64,000 bases of DNA from Bacillus sp. EAC (GCF_002156875.1 NZ_NCSY01000003.1:62001-126000), one strand, 5' to 3'. Counted from the first letter of the stretch, positions 37,844 through 48,493 are shown. The notes: generated by a model from the sequence alone, not told the origin. Program-made: numbers and translations.

Positions 37844-38800
37844 TTACTTTTCTGGATTAATCGCCAATCTTACAATCGATTTTTTATGTTCTTTTGTGTT
37901 GTTTCTTAACAGATCTTTTTTGATATAATCTATTATTAATTCTGCGACATTGATACCCGTACATTTCATAATCGCCTTCATATGTGCATTTGAATTTACT
38001 TCACATACAATCGCTTCATCATTTTCAGCAAATAATAAATCGATTCCTGCGAAATCTACTCCTAGTATTTTTGCACATCTTAACGCTAGATCTTTTTGTG
38101 CTTCTGTTGGTTCATATGAAGCTGCATTTCCTCCGAGTTCCGCATTTGCCCTAAAATCTGTTTCAGAACTACGTATCATCGAAGCAACAACTCGATCACC
38201 AACAATGTATAGTCTCATATCTCTACCTTTACTCGTTTCAATAAACTCCTGATAAAGATGTGGGACATACTGCAATTCTTCAACTTTTTGTAAAAACTCA
38301 TCTCGATTATGGATTAGATAAACTTGCATTCCAAAAGAACCATAGGATTCCTTTAAAACAAATGGGTAGCCTAATTCTTGCTCTACAGTATCATAGAAAC
38401 TAAAATCATTCACTTTACAGCTTGGATACACTAAAGGCGCATTAATTGTTTTTGGCATAGGTATTTCATATTCAGATAAAATTTGATACGTTAATGATTT
38501 ATTATCGCAGTTCTTTATCGCAAGAGCTGAATTATATACTTTAAAACCCATAATTTCTAAATGGCGTGCTAAAGCTGTATCTTTATCCCAATAAATAATA
38601 AAATCTGGCTTTTCATCTTCATATTTACCTTTTAAAATCGCTCTTCCCTTATCAATTACAGGGATTAATTCATTATGTTTTATTAGCTTTGTATTTAAGC
38701 CTTTGTTAGCACAAATTCCTTGCAATTCAATAAATAAATCCATAAATTTTGAAGATGTCACATGTCCATTGTATACAATCCAGCCATTTAAACTTGTCAT
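37844..38800 (-). CDS. RimK-like ATP-grasp ligase
   Basis: This 318-residue ATP-grasp enzyme has a pre-ATP-grasp domain (about 1-110) and ATP-binding domain with KESYGSFGMQVYLI, YQEFIETSKGRDMRLYIVGD, RANAELGGNAASYEPT and FAGIDLLF...VCEVNSNAHM. These are hallmarks of the RimK/LysX group, which ligates amino acids to carboxylates. The acceptor is unknown. It lies between prmC and spoIIR, where B. subtilis has no such gene. The ribosome binding site is weak. Confidence 0.82.
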   Translation of the reverse strand: MTSLNGWIVYNGHVTSSKFMDLFIELQGICANKGLNTKLIKHNELIPVIDKGRAILKGKYEDEKPDFIIYWDKDTALARHLEIMGFKVYNSALAIKNCDNKSLTYQILSEYEIPMPKTINAPLVYPSCKVNDFSFYDTVEQELGYPFVLKESYGSFGMQVYLIHNRDEFLQKVEELQYVPHLYQEFIETSKGRDMRLYIVGDRVVASMIRSSETDFRANAELGGNAASYEPTEAQKDLALRCAKILGVDFAGIDLLFAENDEAIVCEVNSNAHMKAIMKCTGINVAELIIDYIKKDLLRNNTKEHKKSIVRLAINPEK

Positions 38801-38842
38801 CTACACACTCAACTTTCGTCCCAGTATCATTAAATAAGTTTG

Positions 38843-39700
38843 TTATTTCATCATATATACCATGCGGTCTTTACCATTTATATCAAACACAACTTCTACA
38901 TCACTCGTTGGAAATGCACTCTTCAGTATCGACGCTACCGGCTCTCCTTGACCAACACCCACTTCAAAAGCAACCAGTGCCTTTTCGCGTAGTACCTTTG
39001 GTAAGTCCTGTGCAAATCGGCGATAAAAATCCAATCCATCTTCCCCACCTACTAAAGCTCTATAAGGTTCGTGGTCTTTCACTACATCATCTAACTGTAA
39101 CCAATCTTCGTGAGGGATATAGGGTGGATTTGAAACGACAATATCTACTTTTTTATTTTCTTCAATGAAGTAATTTAATAAATCATTGTGTATAAAGTTT
39201 ACATTCGCATGTAATTCTTGTGCATTCTGTTTAGCAACCTTAATAGATTCTTCAGCAATATCAACAGTATGAACCATTAATTGGTTGTTCTCAAGTGCAA
39301 GGGAGATTGCAATCGCTCCACTACCTGTCCCAACATCTACAAGCTCAAGTTTTTCAGTTTTCTCCCAAAGCTGATTAATTCGATGAAGAACACCTTCTAC
39401 TAATTCTTCTGTTTCTGGTCTTGGAATTAACACTTCTTCATTAACAAAAAACTTTCTACCATAAAAATATTCGTAACCAATTAAATACTGAATCGGTTGC
39501 CCTTCAATATGTTTCGTCAACATATCTTGGAATTGAATCCATTGATTTTCAAGTAATTCTTCTCTCATATTCATGAGTAATTGCGTACGATTGCAATCTA
39601 AAATATGCTGTAACGTAATTTCGCCCACATTTTCATCTCGACCATGTTTTTGTAAAAAAGAAGAAGCCCATTTTAGGGCTTCGTATATCTTCGTTGTCAT
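38843..39700 (-). CDS. prmC: Release factor glutamine N5-methyltransferase
   Basis: This 285-residue enzyme methylates the GGQ glutamine of release factors. It has an N-terminal helical domain, the SAM motif LVDVGTGSGAIAISLA near 120 and the catalytic NPPY motif in IVVSNPPYIPHED near 190. It overlaps the prfA stop by one base, so the two are translated together, which fits substrate and modifier. Confidence 0.96.
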   Translation of the reverse strand: MTTKIYEALKWASSFLQKHGRDENVGEITLQHILDCNRTQLLMNMREELLENQWIQFQDMLTKHIEGQPIQYLIGYEYFYGRKFFVNEEVLIPRPETEELVEGVLHRINQLWEKTEKLELVDVGTGSGAIAISLALENNQLMVHTVDIAEESIKVAKQNAQELHANVNFIHNDLLNYFIEENKKVDIVVSNPPYIPHEDWLQLDDVVKDHEPYRALVGGEDGLDFYRRFAQDLPKVLREKALVAFEVGVGQGEPVASILKSAFPTSDVEVVFDINGKDRMVYMMK

Positions 39701-40767
39701 TATTGACTTTGTTCCATTCTTTTTGCTTGATCATCCATAATTAATGCATTTATGATTTCGTCAATCTTACCTTCGACGATTTGATCAAGTTTTTGGATTG
39801 TTAATCCAATTCGATGGTCAGTAACACGGTTTTGTGGGAAGTTATAAGTACGAATACGCTCAGAACGATCGCCTGTACCTACAGCTTGTTTACGATTTTG
39901 ATCGTACTCCGCTTGGATTTCTCGTTGGAATTTATCATAAACTCTTGCTCGAAGAACTTTCATTGCTTTTTCTTTATTTTTAATTTGTGATTTTTCGTCT
40001 TGACATGATACGACAGTATTTGTAGGAATATGTGTTAAACGAACCGCAGACATCGTCGTATTTACTGATTGTCCTCCAGGTCCACTAGACGCAAATGTAT
40101 CTACGCGTATATCTTTATCATGGATTTCAATCTCAACTTCTTCTGCTTCTGGTAATACAGCAACTGTTGCAGTTGATGTATGAATACGTCCGCCTGATTC
40201 TGTTTCAGGAACACGTTGAACTCGGTGTGCACCATTTTCAAATTTTAATTTTGAGAATGCGCCCTTACCATTAATCATAAAGATAATCTCTTTGAAGCCA
40301 CCTAGCTCAGTATAGTTACCCTCGATTATTTCTGTTTTCCAGCCATTTACCTCAGCAAAACGGCTGTACATTCTGTAAAGAGTTGCAGCAAATAAAGCCG
40401 CTTCATCTCCACCAGCTGCGCCACGGATCTCAACTATAACGTTTTTGTCATCATTAGGGTCCTTTGGTATTAAAAGTACTTTTAATTGCTCTTCAAGGTC
40501 TTTCGATTCAGCTTCAAGTTCATTTAATTCTTCTTTTACCATTTCGCGCATATCTGCATCAAGCTTATCTTCAAGCATGGTTTTTGCGTCTTTAATTTGC
40601 TCTTTTACTGATTTATATTGACGATATGCATCAACTGTTTCTTGAATATCAGATTGTTCTTTTGAGTATTCACGTAATTTTTTTGAATCATTAATAATCT
40701 CAGGATCACTAAGTAGTTCATTTAATTTATCATAGCGATCTTCTACTGCTTGCAAACGATCAAACAT
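39700..40767 (-). CDS. prfA: Peptide chain release factor 1
   Basis: This 355-residue factor recognises UAA and UAG. The GGQ loop ([12 protein letters not shown], near 230) and the downstream [17 protein letters not shown] block are present. I prefer ATG at 40767 ([19 protein letters not shown]) because GAGGTG sits 6 bases before it; a GTG at 40776 overlaps that site. The length is right for RF1. Confidence 0.96.
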   Translation of the reverse strand: MFDRLQAVEDRYDKLNELLSDPEIINDSKKLREYSKEQSDIQETVDAYRQYKSVKEQIKDAKTMLEDKLDADMREMVKEELNELEAESKDLEEQLKVLLIPKDPNDDKNVIVEIRGAAGGDEAALFAATLYRMYSRFAEVNGWKTEIIEGNYTELGGFKEIIFMINGKGAFSKLKFENGAHRVQRVPETESGGRIHTSTATVAVLPEAEEVEIEIHDKDIRVDTFASSGPGGQSVNTTMSAVRLTHIPTNTVVSCQDEKSQIKNKEKAMKVLRARVYDKFQREIQAEYDQNRKQAVGTGDRSERIRTYNFPQNRVTDHRIGLTIQKLDQIVEGKIDEIINALIMDDQAKRMEQSQ

Positions 40768-40920
40768 ATCTTTCACCTCGACAATTTCGTCTTAAATAGT
40801 TACTTAATGTATATTTTAATCAGCGAATCTTAGTTGGCATTCGCTTCCATTCTATTTATTGCCCGCTTCCACACTTCTTTAGTATATTGTCAAAAATCTT
40901 TATTTTCAAGCAAGTGTATC

Positions 40921-41538
40921 TTAGTCATTTTGATTTTGGAAGGCTGGTTCTGGTTGTGTAGTTTTTGTAGGAACTTCGTGACAGTGGCGGCATCTTGGTT
41001 CGTACGATTCTGAAGCTCCAACTAAAATAATAGGATCTTCGAATAGAGCCGGTTTGCCATTAATTAAACGTTGGGTTCTACTGGCTGGTGAACTACATGA
41101 AGCACATACTGCATTTAATTTTGTTACATGCTCAGCAATCGCCATTAGTTCAGGCACTTTACCGAATGGTAATCCTCTAAAATCTTGATCAAGACCTGCA
41201 CAGATTACTCTTTTCCCCATATTCGCTAGCTGTTGAACAATAGACACGATTTCATCGTCAAAAAATTGAATCTCATCTATCGCTACTACTTCAACTTCTT
41301 CTGTTGCATATTTAAGTATATTAGATGAATGTGATACTGCATAAGCAGGTACTTTCATGCCTGTGTGAGACACCACTTCTACTTCACTATATCTATTATC
41401 AATCGAAGGTTTAAATGTTACACAACTTTGTTTTGCAAACTGTGTACGACGAACACGGCGGATCAGCTCCTCTGATTTACCTGAAAACATACTACCGCAA
41501 ATCATTTCAATCCAACCATTTTTTCTCATCATAAACAT
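40921..41538 (-). CDS. tdk: Thymidine kinase
   Basis: This 205-residue type II thymidine kinase has the P-loop [10 protein letters not shown], lasso and catalytic segments ([19 protein letters not shown]) and a zinc ribbon (CASC ... CRHC). Starts at 41538 and 41532 are both possible; the former is better spaced from AAAGGTGAG. It salvages thymidine, complementing thyA. A polar tail of about 15 residues ends the protein. Confidence 0.95.
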   Translation of the reverse strand: MFMMRKNGWIEMICGSMFSGKSEELIRRVRRTQFAKQSCVTFKPSIDNRYSEVEVVSHTGMKVPAYAVSHSSNILKYATEEVEVVAIDEIQFFDDEIVSIVQQLANMGKRVICAGLDQDFRGLPFGKVPELMAIAEHVTKLNAVCASCSSPASRTQRLINGKPALFEDPIILVGASESYEPRCRHCHEVPTKTTQPEPAFQNQND

Positions 41539-41706
41539 TAAAAGTCTCACCTTTCTAAATCAGTACTATGTCTAATTGGAATTATTTTTGTTCATTCCAC
41601 TGAAATTTATGATTTAACATCTTCAGTGTAATTTTCGTATTAATCTATATTAAAATTCTTCTATTTGAATGAAATATTTAAGTTATTTGACCATAAATGC
41701 GTAAAA

Positions 41707-41740
41707 AAAGCAGGCAAAGTAGCAATAACTCGCCTGCTTT
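41707..41740 (-). terminator. rpmE terminator
   Basis: AAAGCAGGC / GCCTGCTTT with a 16-nt loop and seven T on the minus strand. It lies just after the L31 stop. Confidence 0.85.
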
Positions 41741-41749
41741 TCATCAATA

Positions 41750-41995
41750 TTACTTAAGGCCGTATTTTTTGTTGAAACGTTCAACACGTCCTGCAGCGTT
41801 AGCAAATTTCTGACGACCAGTGTAGAATGGGTGAGAATCAGAAGAAACCTCAACTTTGATAAGAGGGTAAGTGTTACCATCTTCCCATTCGATTGTTTCG
41901 CTAGAATATTTTGTTGATCCGCTTAAGAATTTGAAGCCAGTGTTAATATCCATAAACACGACTTTCTTGTAATCAGGATGAATATTTGCTTTCAT
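41750..41995 (-). CDS. rpmE2: Ribosomal protein L31, type B (zinc-free)
   Basis: This 81-residue protein is read from the ATG at 41995 after GGAAGGAG. It matches type B L31 ([57 protein letters not shown]) and has no cysteine, so it cannot bind the structural zinc of type A L31. B. subtilis has the zinc form at this locus next to rho. The longer upstream open frame is not coding but holds the leader. Confidence 0.93.
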   Translation of the reverse strand: MKANIHPDYKKVVFMDINTGFKFLSGSTKYSSETIEWEDGNTYPLIKVEVSSDSHPFYTGRQKFANAAGRVERFNKKYGLK

Positions 41996-42082
41996 GTTTT
42001 TCATCTCCTTCCGCCCTGAAATCCTTGAAATCAGAGTTATAAAAATCATGTGTATTCCACATAATTTATATTTCACATACAA
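41996..42082 (-). promoter_or_regulatory. Structured 5' leader of the L31 gene (candidate autoregulatory leader)
   Basis: The leader of about 85 nt carries small hairpins (ATGTG/CACAT, and CTGATTTC...TTTCAG) ending in GGCGGAAGGAG. L31 leaders are known in Firmicutes; identity with that family is inferred and needs a covariance-model search. Confidence 0.4.
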
Positions 42083-42087
42083 ATGAA

Positions 42088-42116
42088 ATTATAGCAACTA
42101 ACCCGGGAGATTGCAA
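42088..42116 (-). promoter_or_regulatory. Sigma-A promoter of the L31 gene
   Basis: TTGCAA, a 17-base spacer and TATAAT on the minus strand, placed between rho and the L31 gene and giving a leader of about 85-90 nt. Confidence 0.7.
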
Positions 42117-42153
42117 CCCACTATTTTTTGAATAGGATGCTTATATTTACCAA

Positions 42154-43431
42154 CTAGTATTTATTTGTAACTGGTGTTTTTTTACTTTCCTCGGTCATTG
42201 TATTGAAAAATTCTTCATTTGTTTTTGTTTGACGCATCATTCTGAAGTAACGTTCAACGAAGTCAGGTATATCTGACATTGTTTTACGCATTAACCATAG
42301 CTTGTCCAGATGATCTTTTGGTATTAACAGATCTTCTTTACGAGTACCAGAGCGACGAATATCAATCGCTGGGAAGATTCTTCGTTCTGCTAAAGAACGA
42401 TCTAGATGAAGTTCCATATTACCAGTACCTTTAAATTCTTCGTAAATTACATCATCCATTCGAGAACCTGTATCGATTAATGCCGTAGCTAATATTGTTA
42501 AGCTACCACCCTCCTCGATGTTACGAGCTGCTCCAAAAAACCTCTTAGGACGATGAAATGCAGCTGGGTCAATTCCCCCAGATAATGTACGTCCACTTGG
42601 TGGAATGACTAAGTTGTAAGCGCGTGCAAGACGAGTAATACTATCCATTAAAATAATTACATCTTTTTTATGTTCAACAAGTCTCATTGCTCGCTCAAGC
42701 ACTAATTCTGCCACTTTTATATGACTATCAGGTGTTTCATCAAATGTAGAACTGACAACATCACCTTTAACAGAACGCTCAATATCTGTTACTTCTTCAG
42801 GTCGTTCATCAATAAGTAACACAATTAGTTCTGCATCCGGATGGTTTGTTGTAATACTGTTTGCGATTTCTTTTAATAATTCCGTCTTACCTGCTTTTGG
42901 AGGTGCAACAATTAATCCACGTTGTCCAAATCCTACTGGGGCAATCATATCGATGATCCTAGTTGAAAACTTAGCAGGGGATGTTTCAAGCTTCATTTGT
43001 CTGTTTGGATATAAAGCAGTTAGGCCAGGAAAATGAACTCGTTCTTTTGCATTTTCAGGATCATCACCATTAACCGCTTCTACTTGTAGCAATCCAAAAT
43101 ATCTTTCATTTTCTTTTGGTGGACGAACTTTTCCGGAAACTTTATCTCCATTTCGCATATCAAATCGGCGAATTTGAGATGCAGAAATATAAATATCCTC
43201 CGAACTCGGTGAATAATTTATTGGGCGTAAGAAACCGTAGCCTTCTGAAGGTATAATTTCAAGTACACCTTCCATGAATAATAATCCATCTTTTTCAGCC
43301 TGCGCTTTAAGGATGGCAAATATTAATTCCTTTTTTGTTAATTTGCTGTAATACGAAATTTTCATTACTTTCGCATGTTCATACAAATCTTTTAATTTCA
43401 TATTTTCTAATGCAGAGATTGTTAAACTCAT
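42154..43431 (-). CDS. rho: Transcription termination factor Rho
   Basis: This 425-residue hexameric RNA helicase has an N-terminal helix bundle ([20 protein letters not shown]), an OB-type RNA-binding domain ([18 protein letters not shown]), Walker A APPKAGKT, Walker B and Q-loop ([14 protein letters not shown]) and the R-loop [17 protein letters not shown]. The start at 43431 is preferred to 43458, which lacks a ribosome binding site. Close to B. subtilis Rho over its whole length. Confidence 0.96.
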   Translation of the reverse strand: MSLTISALENMKLKDLYEHAKVMKISYYSKLTKKELIFAILKAQAEKDGLLFMEGVLEIIPSEGYGFLRPINYSPSSEDIYISASQIRRFDMRNGDKVSGKVRPPKENERYFGLLQVEAVNGDDPENAKERVHFPGLTALYPNRQMKLETSPAKFSTRIIDMIAPVGFGQRGLIVAPPKAGKTELLKEIANSITTNHPDAELIVLLIDERPEEVTDIERSVKGDVVSSTFDETPDSHIKVAELVLERAMRLVEHKKDVIILMDSITRLARAYNLVIPPSGRTLSGGIDPAAFHRPKRFFGAARNIEEGGSLTILATALIDTGSRMDDVIYEEFKGTGNMELHLDRSLAERRIFPAIDIRRSGTRKEDLLIPKDHLDKLWLMRKTMSDIPDFVERYFRMMRQTKTNEEFFNTMTEESKKTPVTNKY

Positions 43432-43814
43432 ACAACACCACTCTTTACTTTTTTTCATTCATTTTAGGATTTTCTTAATTCGGAAGGTTATTTAGAAGGT
43501 TTTTTGAAGGAAACTTACATAAAGTAATTTATTCTTTAGTGTAACCTTTTCCCCTAAAAATATTCTAAGTAATTAGAATTAATAGGTTTACTATCTATTG
43601 AGATTATAATTCGAAAGGGTTTTTTATGCCAACTATTTTTCTATTAATACAAGTAATAACTCTTTCCTTTGGTAAATATAGGAAAGAGTTATTATGCTAG
43701 TAAATTAATATTTCATTTTTAAAGGCTTTTTTCATAAACATTGTTGCGATTAAATATGGATATTCTAGTTTTCAATCTTTTAGAAAGAAACCTTATTTAG
43801 ATATGTTGTGATTC
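43432..43814. other. Intergenic region between glpX and rho with a strong hairpin
   Basis: A/T-rich, no gene. The only notable structure is a 13-bp perfect stem (AATAACTCTTTCC / GGAAAGAGTTATT) at 43655-43693. It lacks a T-run on either side, so its role as an intrinsic terminator is doubtful; it could belong to the rho leader. Confidence 0.55.
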
Positions 43815-44780
43815 TTACTTAATAACTAAGTTCGGTTTTTTGTTTAAACTATGACGTCCATCTACGAAGCGAACAGTTCCTGATTTTGCGCGCATTACTA
43901 ATGAATGAGTTGTTCCAACATTCCCTTTGTATTGTACACCTCTTAATAATTCACCATCAGTTACACCTGTAGCTGCAAAGATTGCATCATCACCTTTTAC
44001 TAGGTCGTCCATGTATAATACTCGGTCTGGATCTTCAATACCCATTCGTTTACAACGAGCAATTTCTTCTTCATTTTGAGGTAATAGCTTACCTTGAAGT
44101 TCTCCACCTAAGCATTTTAATGCAACAGCTGAAATTACCCCTTCAGGAGCACCGCCACTACCAAATAATATGTCAACGCCTGTATGATCGAATGCAGTAT
44201 TAATCGCTCCTGCTACATCACCATCATTAATTAATTTGATTCGAGCTCCTGCTTCACGGATTTCCTCAATTAACTTAGCATGACGTTCTCTATTTAATAC
44301 AGTTGCTACAACTTCATTTATATTTTTTCCTTTTGCCTCAGCAACAGCCGTAAGGTTTTCAAGTACCGAAGCATTAATATCAATTTTCCCTACAGCTTCA
44401 GGACCTACAGCGATTTTCTCCATGTACATATCAGGAGCATGTAATAGATTACCATGATCAGCAATTGCAATTACAGCTAAAGCGTTCCATCCACCTGATG
44501 CTACGATATTTGTTCCTTCAAGAGGATCAACTGCTACATCCACTCTTGGACCATATCCATTCCCAAGTTTTTCACCAATATAAAGCATTGGTGCTTCGTC
44601 CATTTCACCTTCTCCAATGACAACTGTACCTTTCATTGGAATGGTATCAAATACATCACGCATTGCAGTTGTTGCTGCATCATCGGCCTCATCTTTTTTT
44701 CCAAGACCCATCCACTTTGCAGAAGCGAGTGCTGCTGCCTCAGTAACACGTACTAACTCCATCGATAAACTTCTCTCCAC
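43815..44780 (-). CDS. glpX: Fructose-1,6-bisphosphatase class II
   Basis: This 321-residue enzyme is almost collinear with B. subtilis GlpX ([20 protein letters not shown] start). Metal-binding blocks [12 protein letters not shown] and [10 protein letters not shown] are present, and [17 protein letters not shown] follows. It makes fructose 6-phosphate in gluconeogenesis, opposite to the aldolase direction encoded by fbaA nearby. Confidence 0.96.
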   Translation of the reverse strand: MERSLSMELVRVTEAAALASAKWMGLGKKDEADDAATTAMRDVFDTIPMKGTVVIGEGEMDEAPMLYIGEKLGNGYGPRVDVAVDPLEGTNIVASGGWNALAVIAIADHGNLLHAPDMYMEKIAVGPEAVGKIDINASVLENLTAVAEAKGKNINEVVATVLNRERHAKLIEEIREAGARIKLINDGDVAGAINTAFDHTGVDILFGSGGAPEGVISAVALKCLGGELQGKLLPQNEEEIARCKRMGIEDPDRVLYMDDLVKGDDAIFAATGVTDGELLRGVQYKGNVGTTHSLVMRAKSGTVRFVDGRHSLNKKPNLVIK

Positions 44781-44967
44781 TTCTAACTCCCCCTTATAAG
44801 AAATGTATTGTCACTTATTCATTTTCTAATCATCAATAACTAGTCAAAGACAAAGGATAGCTTTGCTATTATATTTTCCGATTGAAATGATGCGACTTCA
44901 CAAACACAAATATTATTTGAACATATCTATTTTTCGTTTTAGAAATCCAGGATATGTAGATAACTTT

Positions 44968-46266
44968 TTAAGCGTTTTTTAATTGCTCCAACTCTTGCTT
45001 CGTTAGCTGAACTCGCCAAACGTTTGCCCCTAATCCTAACAGCTTTTCAACTAAGTCTTCATAGCCTCTATCTACATGCTCTAAGCCTGTTAGCTCTGTC
45101 TTACCTTCAGCGATAAGTCCAGCAATAACAAGAGCAGCACCAGCCCTTAAGTCACTTGCTTTTACACGACCACCTTGTAAATCAATCGGTCCCGAGATAA
45201 TCGCAGTACTTCCTTCAACTTTAATTGCTGCACTCATTCTTCTAAGCTCATCGATATGCTTAAATCGAGCACCATAAATGGTATCTGTGATAACAGCTGT
45301 ACCATTTGCTTTTGTTAACAGTACAGAAAAAGGTTGTTGAAGGTCTGTCGGAAAACCTGGATAAACCAATGTTTTAATATCAACAGATTTTAAAGGTTTA
45401 TTTGTTCCTGTTACGATAATTTGATCATCATTTGTATCAATTTCGATATTCATTTCTCTCATTTTTGCAATAAGAGACTCTAAATGATGAGGAATAACAT
45501 TATCAACAATAACTTTGTCCCCATCTTTCACAGTAGCAGCTGCTAAAACAGCATAAGTACCTGCTTCGATTCGATCTGGAATAATCGTATGTGTACAACC
45601 AGATAACGACTCTACCCCATCAATTCGAATAACGTCTGTACCTGCACCTTTAATTCTAGCTCCCATACTTGTCAGCAAAGTAGCTACATCAACGATTTCA
45701 GGTTCTTTTGCAGCATTCTCAATAACAGTTCTACCATTAGCTAAAACTGCTGCTAGCATGATATTTATTGTTGCTCCTACACTTACTACATCTAAATAAA
45801 TTCTAGCACCCTTTAACTCTTCTGCTCGCAAATAAATTGCACCTTGTTCATTTGTTACTTTTGCCCCGAGTGCTTCAAAACCTTTTATATGCTGATCGAT
45901 AGGTCTTGGTCCAAGATAACATCCACCTGGTAAACCAATAACCGCTTGCTTAAATCTACCTAACATTGCACCCATTAAATAATATGATGCTCGAAGTTTT
46001 TTAACTTTTCCACTCGGAAGTGGCATGGCAACCATATTTCGTGGGTCTATAATTATTTTTTCATCAGACATCTCTACGTTACCGCCAATTTCCTCCAACA
46101 GGTCACATAAAGTGTCAACATCTGAAATAGAAGGAACACCTTCAAGTGTTACAGGTGAACTTGCTAATATTGTCGCAGGAATTAATGCTACTGCACTATT
46201 TTTGGCACCGCTAACTCGAATTGTCCCTTTTAAAGGTATACCGCCTTCTATTACAAGCTTTTCCAT
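44968..46266 (-). CDS. murA: UDP-N-acetylglucosamine 1-carboxyvinyltransferase (MurA, MurAB/MurZ type)
   Basis: This 432-residue enzyme performs the first committed step of peptidoglycan synthesis. The catalytic cysteine, target of fosfomycin, is in [13 protein letters not shown] (Cys116). The Bacillus genome normally has two murA genes; the copy between fbaA and rho is murAB (murZ), and position here says the same. GAAGGGAG lies 6 bases before the ATG. Confidence 0.95.
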   Translation of the reverse strand: MEKLVIEGGIPLKGTIRVSGAKNSAVALIPATILASSPVTLEGVPSISDVDTLCDLLEEIGGNVEMSDEKIIIDPRNMVAMPLPSGKVKKLRASYYLMGAMLGRFKQAVIGLPGGCYLGPRPIDQHIKGFEALGAKVTNEQGAIYLRAEELKGARIYLDVVSVGATINIMLAAVLANGRTVIENAAKEPEIVDVATLLTSMGARIKGAGTDVIRIDGVESLSGCTHTIIPDRIEAGTYAVLAAATVKDGDKVIVDNVIPHHLESLIAKMREMNIEIDTNDDQIIVTGTNKPLKSVDIKTLVYPGFPTDLQQPFSVLLTKANGTAVITDTIYGARFKHIDELRRMSAAIKVEGSTAIISGPIDLQGGRVKASDLRAGAALVIAGLIAEGKTELTGLEHVDRGYEDLVEKLLGLGANVWRVQLTKQELEQLKNA

Positions 46267-46290
46267 AGCATACTCCCTTCTTATTGAGCA

Positions 46291-46359
46291 GAAGAAAATA
46301 GGGAGAGAAGTAAGAAATCGTATTTCTCAAATCTCGATTAACTTCTACCTATTTTCTCC
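46291..46359 (-). promoter_or_regulatory. Long hairpin in the murA leader
   Basis: Arms GAGAAAATAGG and CCTATTTTCT plus AGAAGT/ACTTCT pair, with an inner AGAAAT/ATTTCT stem of loop 3. It ends about 20 bases before the murA start and could influence translation. Confidence 0.4.
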
Positions 46360-46703
46360 AATTTTCTATTTCTCTAACCTAAGTTTATACTTTAGACGCA
46401 AACCTGATTAAGATTATTCACTTAATCTTAAATACGCTTTCACTTTGATGTTTGCGAATATTGAAATTCCCTTAAAATATTATTAGGTCACTTTCTGTTA
46501 ACGGAAGAAATAACTTTGCTTGTACACTTTTAACAAAATATATATCTAGTACATATTATTTAACCTTAGAAGGTTTTTGCAAAGAAGGACAGTCATAAAA
46601 TAGTTGAAATAATACGTATTTGGAATCTTTTTTTACTCTACTCCTAATTCTACTCATTTTTGTCTAATATCATCAAGTCTTATTGTTTAAATTAGTGAAA
46701 AAT

Positions 46704-46733
46704 AAAACCGCCTAAATTAATTTAGACGGTTTT
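46704..46733 (-). terminator. fbaA terminator
   Basis: AAAACCGTCTAAATT / AATTTAGGCGGTTTT, nearly a perfect palindrome with one G-U, then A/T. Confidence 0.85.
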
Positions 46734-46776
46734 GGTTGTTAAAAATATTAGATATTTTAGTTTAAATAGTGAAAAA

Positions 46777-47631
46777 TTATGCTTTGTTGCTAGTACCGAA
46801 TTCACGAATTTTTCCAGAAACAGTTGCGATGATTGCTTCACGACCTGGTCCAAGAACTTTACGAGGATCATATTGCTTTGCATCATTAGCAACGAATTCA
46901 CGAACAGCTTTATTGAATGCAATTTGATTTTCAGTATTAACGTTAATCTTAGCAGTTCCGCGTGCAATAGCTTTTTGAATTTGGTCAGTAGGAATACCTG
47001 TTCCACCATGTAATACTAATGGTACATTTGTTTCTTTACCGACTTGTTCCATTTCATCGAAACCTAATTTTGGTTCACCTTTGTAAGGTCCATGAACAGA
47101 ACCTAGTGCTGGAGCAAGGCAATCAATACCAGTACGCTCTACTAATTCTTTACATTCTGCTGGGTTAGCATAGATAATATCACCAATAACGTGATCTTCT
47201 TGTCCACCAACAGTTCCTAACTCAGCTTCAACAGAAACACCTTTTGAATGTGCGTATTCAACAACTTTTTTAGTTGTTTCAACATTTTGTTCAAAAGGAT
47301 CATGTGAAGCATCAATCATAACAGAAGTAAAACCAGCATCGATAGCTGCTTTACATGCGTCAAAGCTAGAACCGTGATCTAAGTGAATTGCAACTGGCAC
47401 AGTTACTTTTAAATCAATTAATAGACCTTCTACCATTTTTACAACAGTATTAAATCCGCCCATATACTTTGCTGCACCCTCAGATACACCAAGGATTACT
47501 GGAGATTGTTCTCTTTCAGCAGCAGTAAGAATAGCATAAGTCCATTCTAAGTTATTGATATTGTATTGACCAACTGCATATTTACCTTCTTTTGCTTTGT
47601 TAAGCATTTCAGTCATAGATACTAAAGGCAT
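46777..47631 (-). CDS. fbaA: Fructose-bisphosphate aldolase class II
   Basis: This 284-residue zinc aldolase has [12 protein letters not shown] (metal and substrate region near 82), [12 protein letters not shown] and VLHGGTGIP near 208. It cleaves fructose 1,6-bisphosphate in glycolysis. It stands as its own unit between spo0F and murA with a terminator after each of spo0F and fbaA. Confidence 0.97.
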   Translation of the reverse strand: MPLVSMTEMLNKAKEGKYAVGQYNINNLEWTYAILTAAEREQSPVILGVSEGAAKYMGGFNTVVKMVEGLLIDLKVTVPVAIHLDHGSSFDACKAAIDAGFTSVMIDASHDPFEQNVETTKKVVEYAHSKGVSVEAELGTVGGQEDHVIGDIIYANPAECKELVERTGIDCLAPALGSVHGPYKGEPKLGFDEMEQVGKETNVPLVLHGGTGIPTDQIQKAIARGTAKINVNTENQIAFNKAVREFVANDAKQYDPRKVLGPGREAIIATVSGKIREFGTSNKA

Positions 47632-47862
47632 TACAAGCCCTCCTTCTAACCATTTATATATATTTAATTACTGTACCTATAATTTACTAACAAGAATAGA
47701 ATGCACAAAATGCTCTATATTATGTAATTTATTAGGTACTTATATCACATACTTAGAATACAAAAAATGCTATGAAAAAACAACAAATATCACCTAATGT
47801 TCGTATTATCGTAACATTTCAATTGAATTTGTCGATTTCCAATCAATTTTATACGTTTTTTC

Positions 47863-47877
47863 CGAAAACGCTTACAA
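47863..47877 (-). promoter_or_regulatory. Candidate cre site upstream of fbaA
   Basis: TGTAAGCGTTTTCG on the minus strand differs from the CcpA consensus at the last position only. It is about 240 bases upstream of the fbaA start, just past the spo0F gene end. Confidence 0.4.
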
Positions 47878-47888
47878 AATAAAATAAA

Positions 47889-47914
47889 AGCAGATGGTTT
47901 GCTAGCCATCTGCT
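47889..47914 (-). terminator. spo0F terminator
   Basis: AGCAGATGG / CCATCTGCT with an 8-nt loop, then TTTTATTTT on the minus strand. Confidence 0.85.
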
Positions 47915-47917
47915 AAG

Positions 47918-48295
47918 TTACTTAAGAGTTTGAGGTTGTGAAGTATGCTCCCTAACCACTTTCTTAATTTCATCGATATCAAATGGTTTTGGAAAATAGC
48001 GAAGAGCACCTAGTTTTTTTGCTTCTTCAATAATATCTAATTCACCGTAAGCAGTCATTAAAATGACTTTAATTTCCTTGTTGATTTCTTTAATTCGTTT
48101 TAAAATTTCTACTCCATCCATACCTGGTATTTTCATATCAAGAATAACTAAGTCGGGACAATCTTTTATAACAATATCGATTGCTTGAAAACCGTTCGCA
48201 GCTTGAAACACTTCATAGCCTTCTTTTTTGAAAATTTCATGTAGTAATAAACGAATTCCGTACTGATCATCTACAATTAATAATTTAATTCCCAA
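47918..48295 (-). CDS. spo0F: Sporulation initiation phosphotransferase Spo0F
   Basis: This 125-residue stand-alone response-regulator receiver domain relays phosphate from sporulation kinases to Spo0B. Phospho-acceptor Asp53 is in [13 protein letters not shown], with acidic pocket VDDQYG and Lys in FPKPFD. The start is a TTG at 48295, 8 bases after AAGGAAGGTGG, giving [13 protein letters not shown]. Very close to B. subtilis Spo0F. A sigma-H promoter lies upstream. Confidence 0.95.
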   Translation of the reverse strand: MGIKLLIVDDQYGIRLLLHEIFKKEGYEVFQAANGFQAIDIVIKDCPDLVILDMKIPGMDGVEILKRIKEINKEIKVILMTAYGELDIIEEAKKLGALRYFPKPFDIDEIKKVVREHTSQPQTLK

Positions 48296-48360
48296 AATTA
48301 GTACCACCTTCCTTAACCAAGATAGATTTCCTAAAAATACAAAATCCCCTAAATTTTTAC

Positions 48361-48388
48361 ATTCTATTTAGATGTCCTATTTTCCTGC
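48361..48388 (-). promoter_or_regulatory. Sigma-H promoter of spo0F
   Basis: On the minus strand GCAGGAAAA (consensus RNAGGAWWW), a 12-base spacer and ATAGAAT (consensus RNNGAAT). This is the expected promoter class for spo0F; it lies 66 bases before the TTG start. Confidence 0.75.
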
Positions 48389-48493
48389 ATATTTCTATAA
48401 AATTTTACAATAAATTAATTCTGTTAAATTTTATGTTAACCTCTAGTTACAGTATAATGGTTAGAACATACATTTTTAAGAGGAGTTTAATAA

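Larger units (their letters stand above)
46267..46776. other. murA upstream region and fbaA downstream region
   Basis: No gene is visible, although B. subtilis has a transaldolase-like gene (ywjH) between these two genes. The region holds a 69-base inverted repeat at 46291-46359 just before the murA ribosome binding site, a short inverted repeat at about 46411-46430, and the fbaA terminator at 46704-46733. Confidence 0.6.

Noticed and set aside
41683-41880. Minus-strand frame over the L31 gene
   Set aside because: It overlaps the conserved L31 gene and its terminator in another frame.
46267-46703. Remnant of a transaldolase gene (ywjH) between murA and fbaA
   Set aside because: B. subtilis has this gene here, but no similar coding sequence or decayed remnant could be recognised.
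46722-47013. Open frames on both strands over the end of fbaA
   Set aside because: They overlap the well-supported fbaA coding end in other frames and lack ribosome binding sites.
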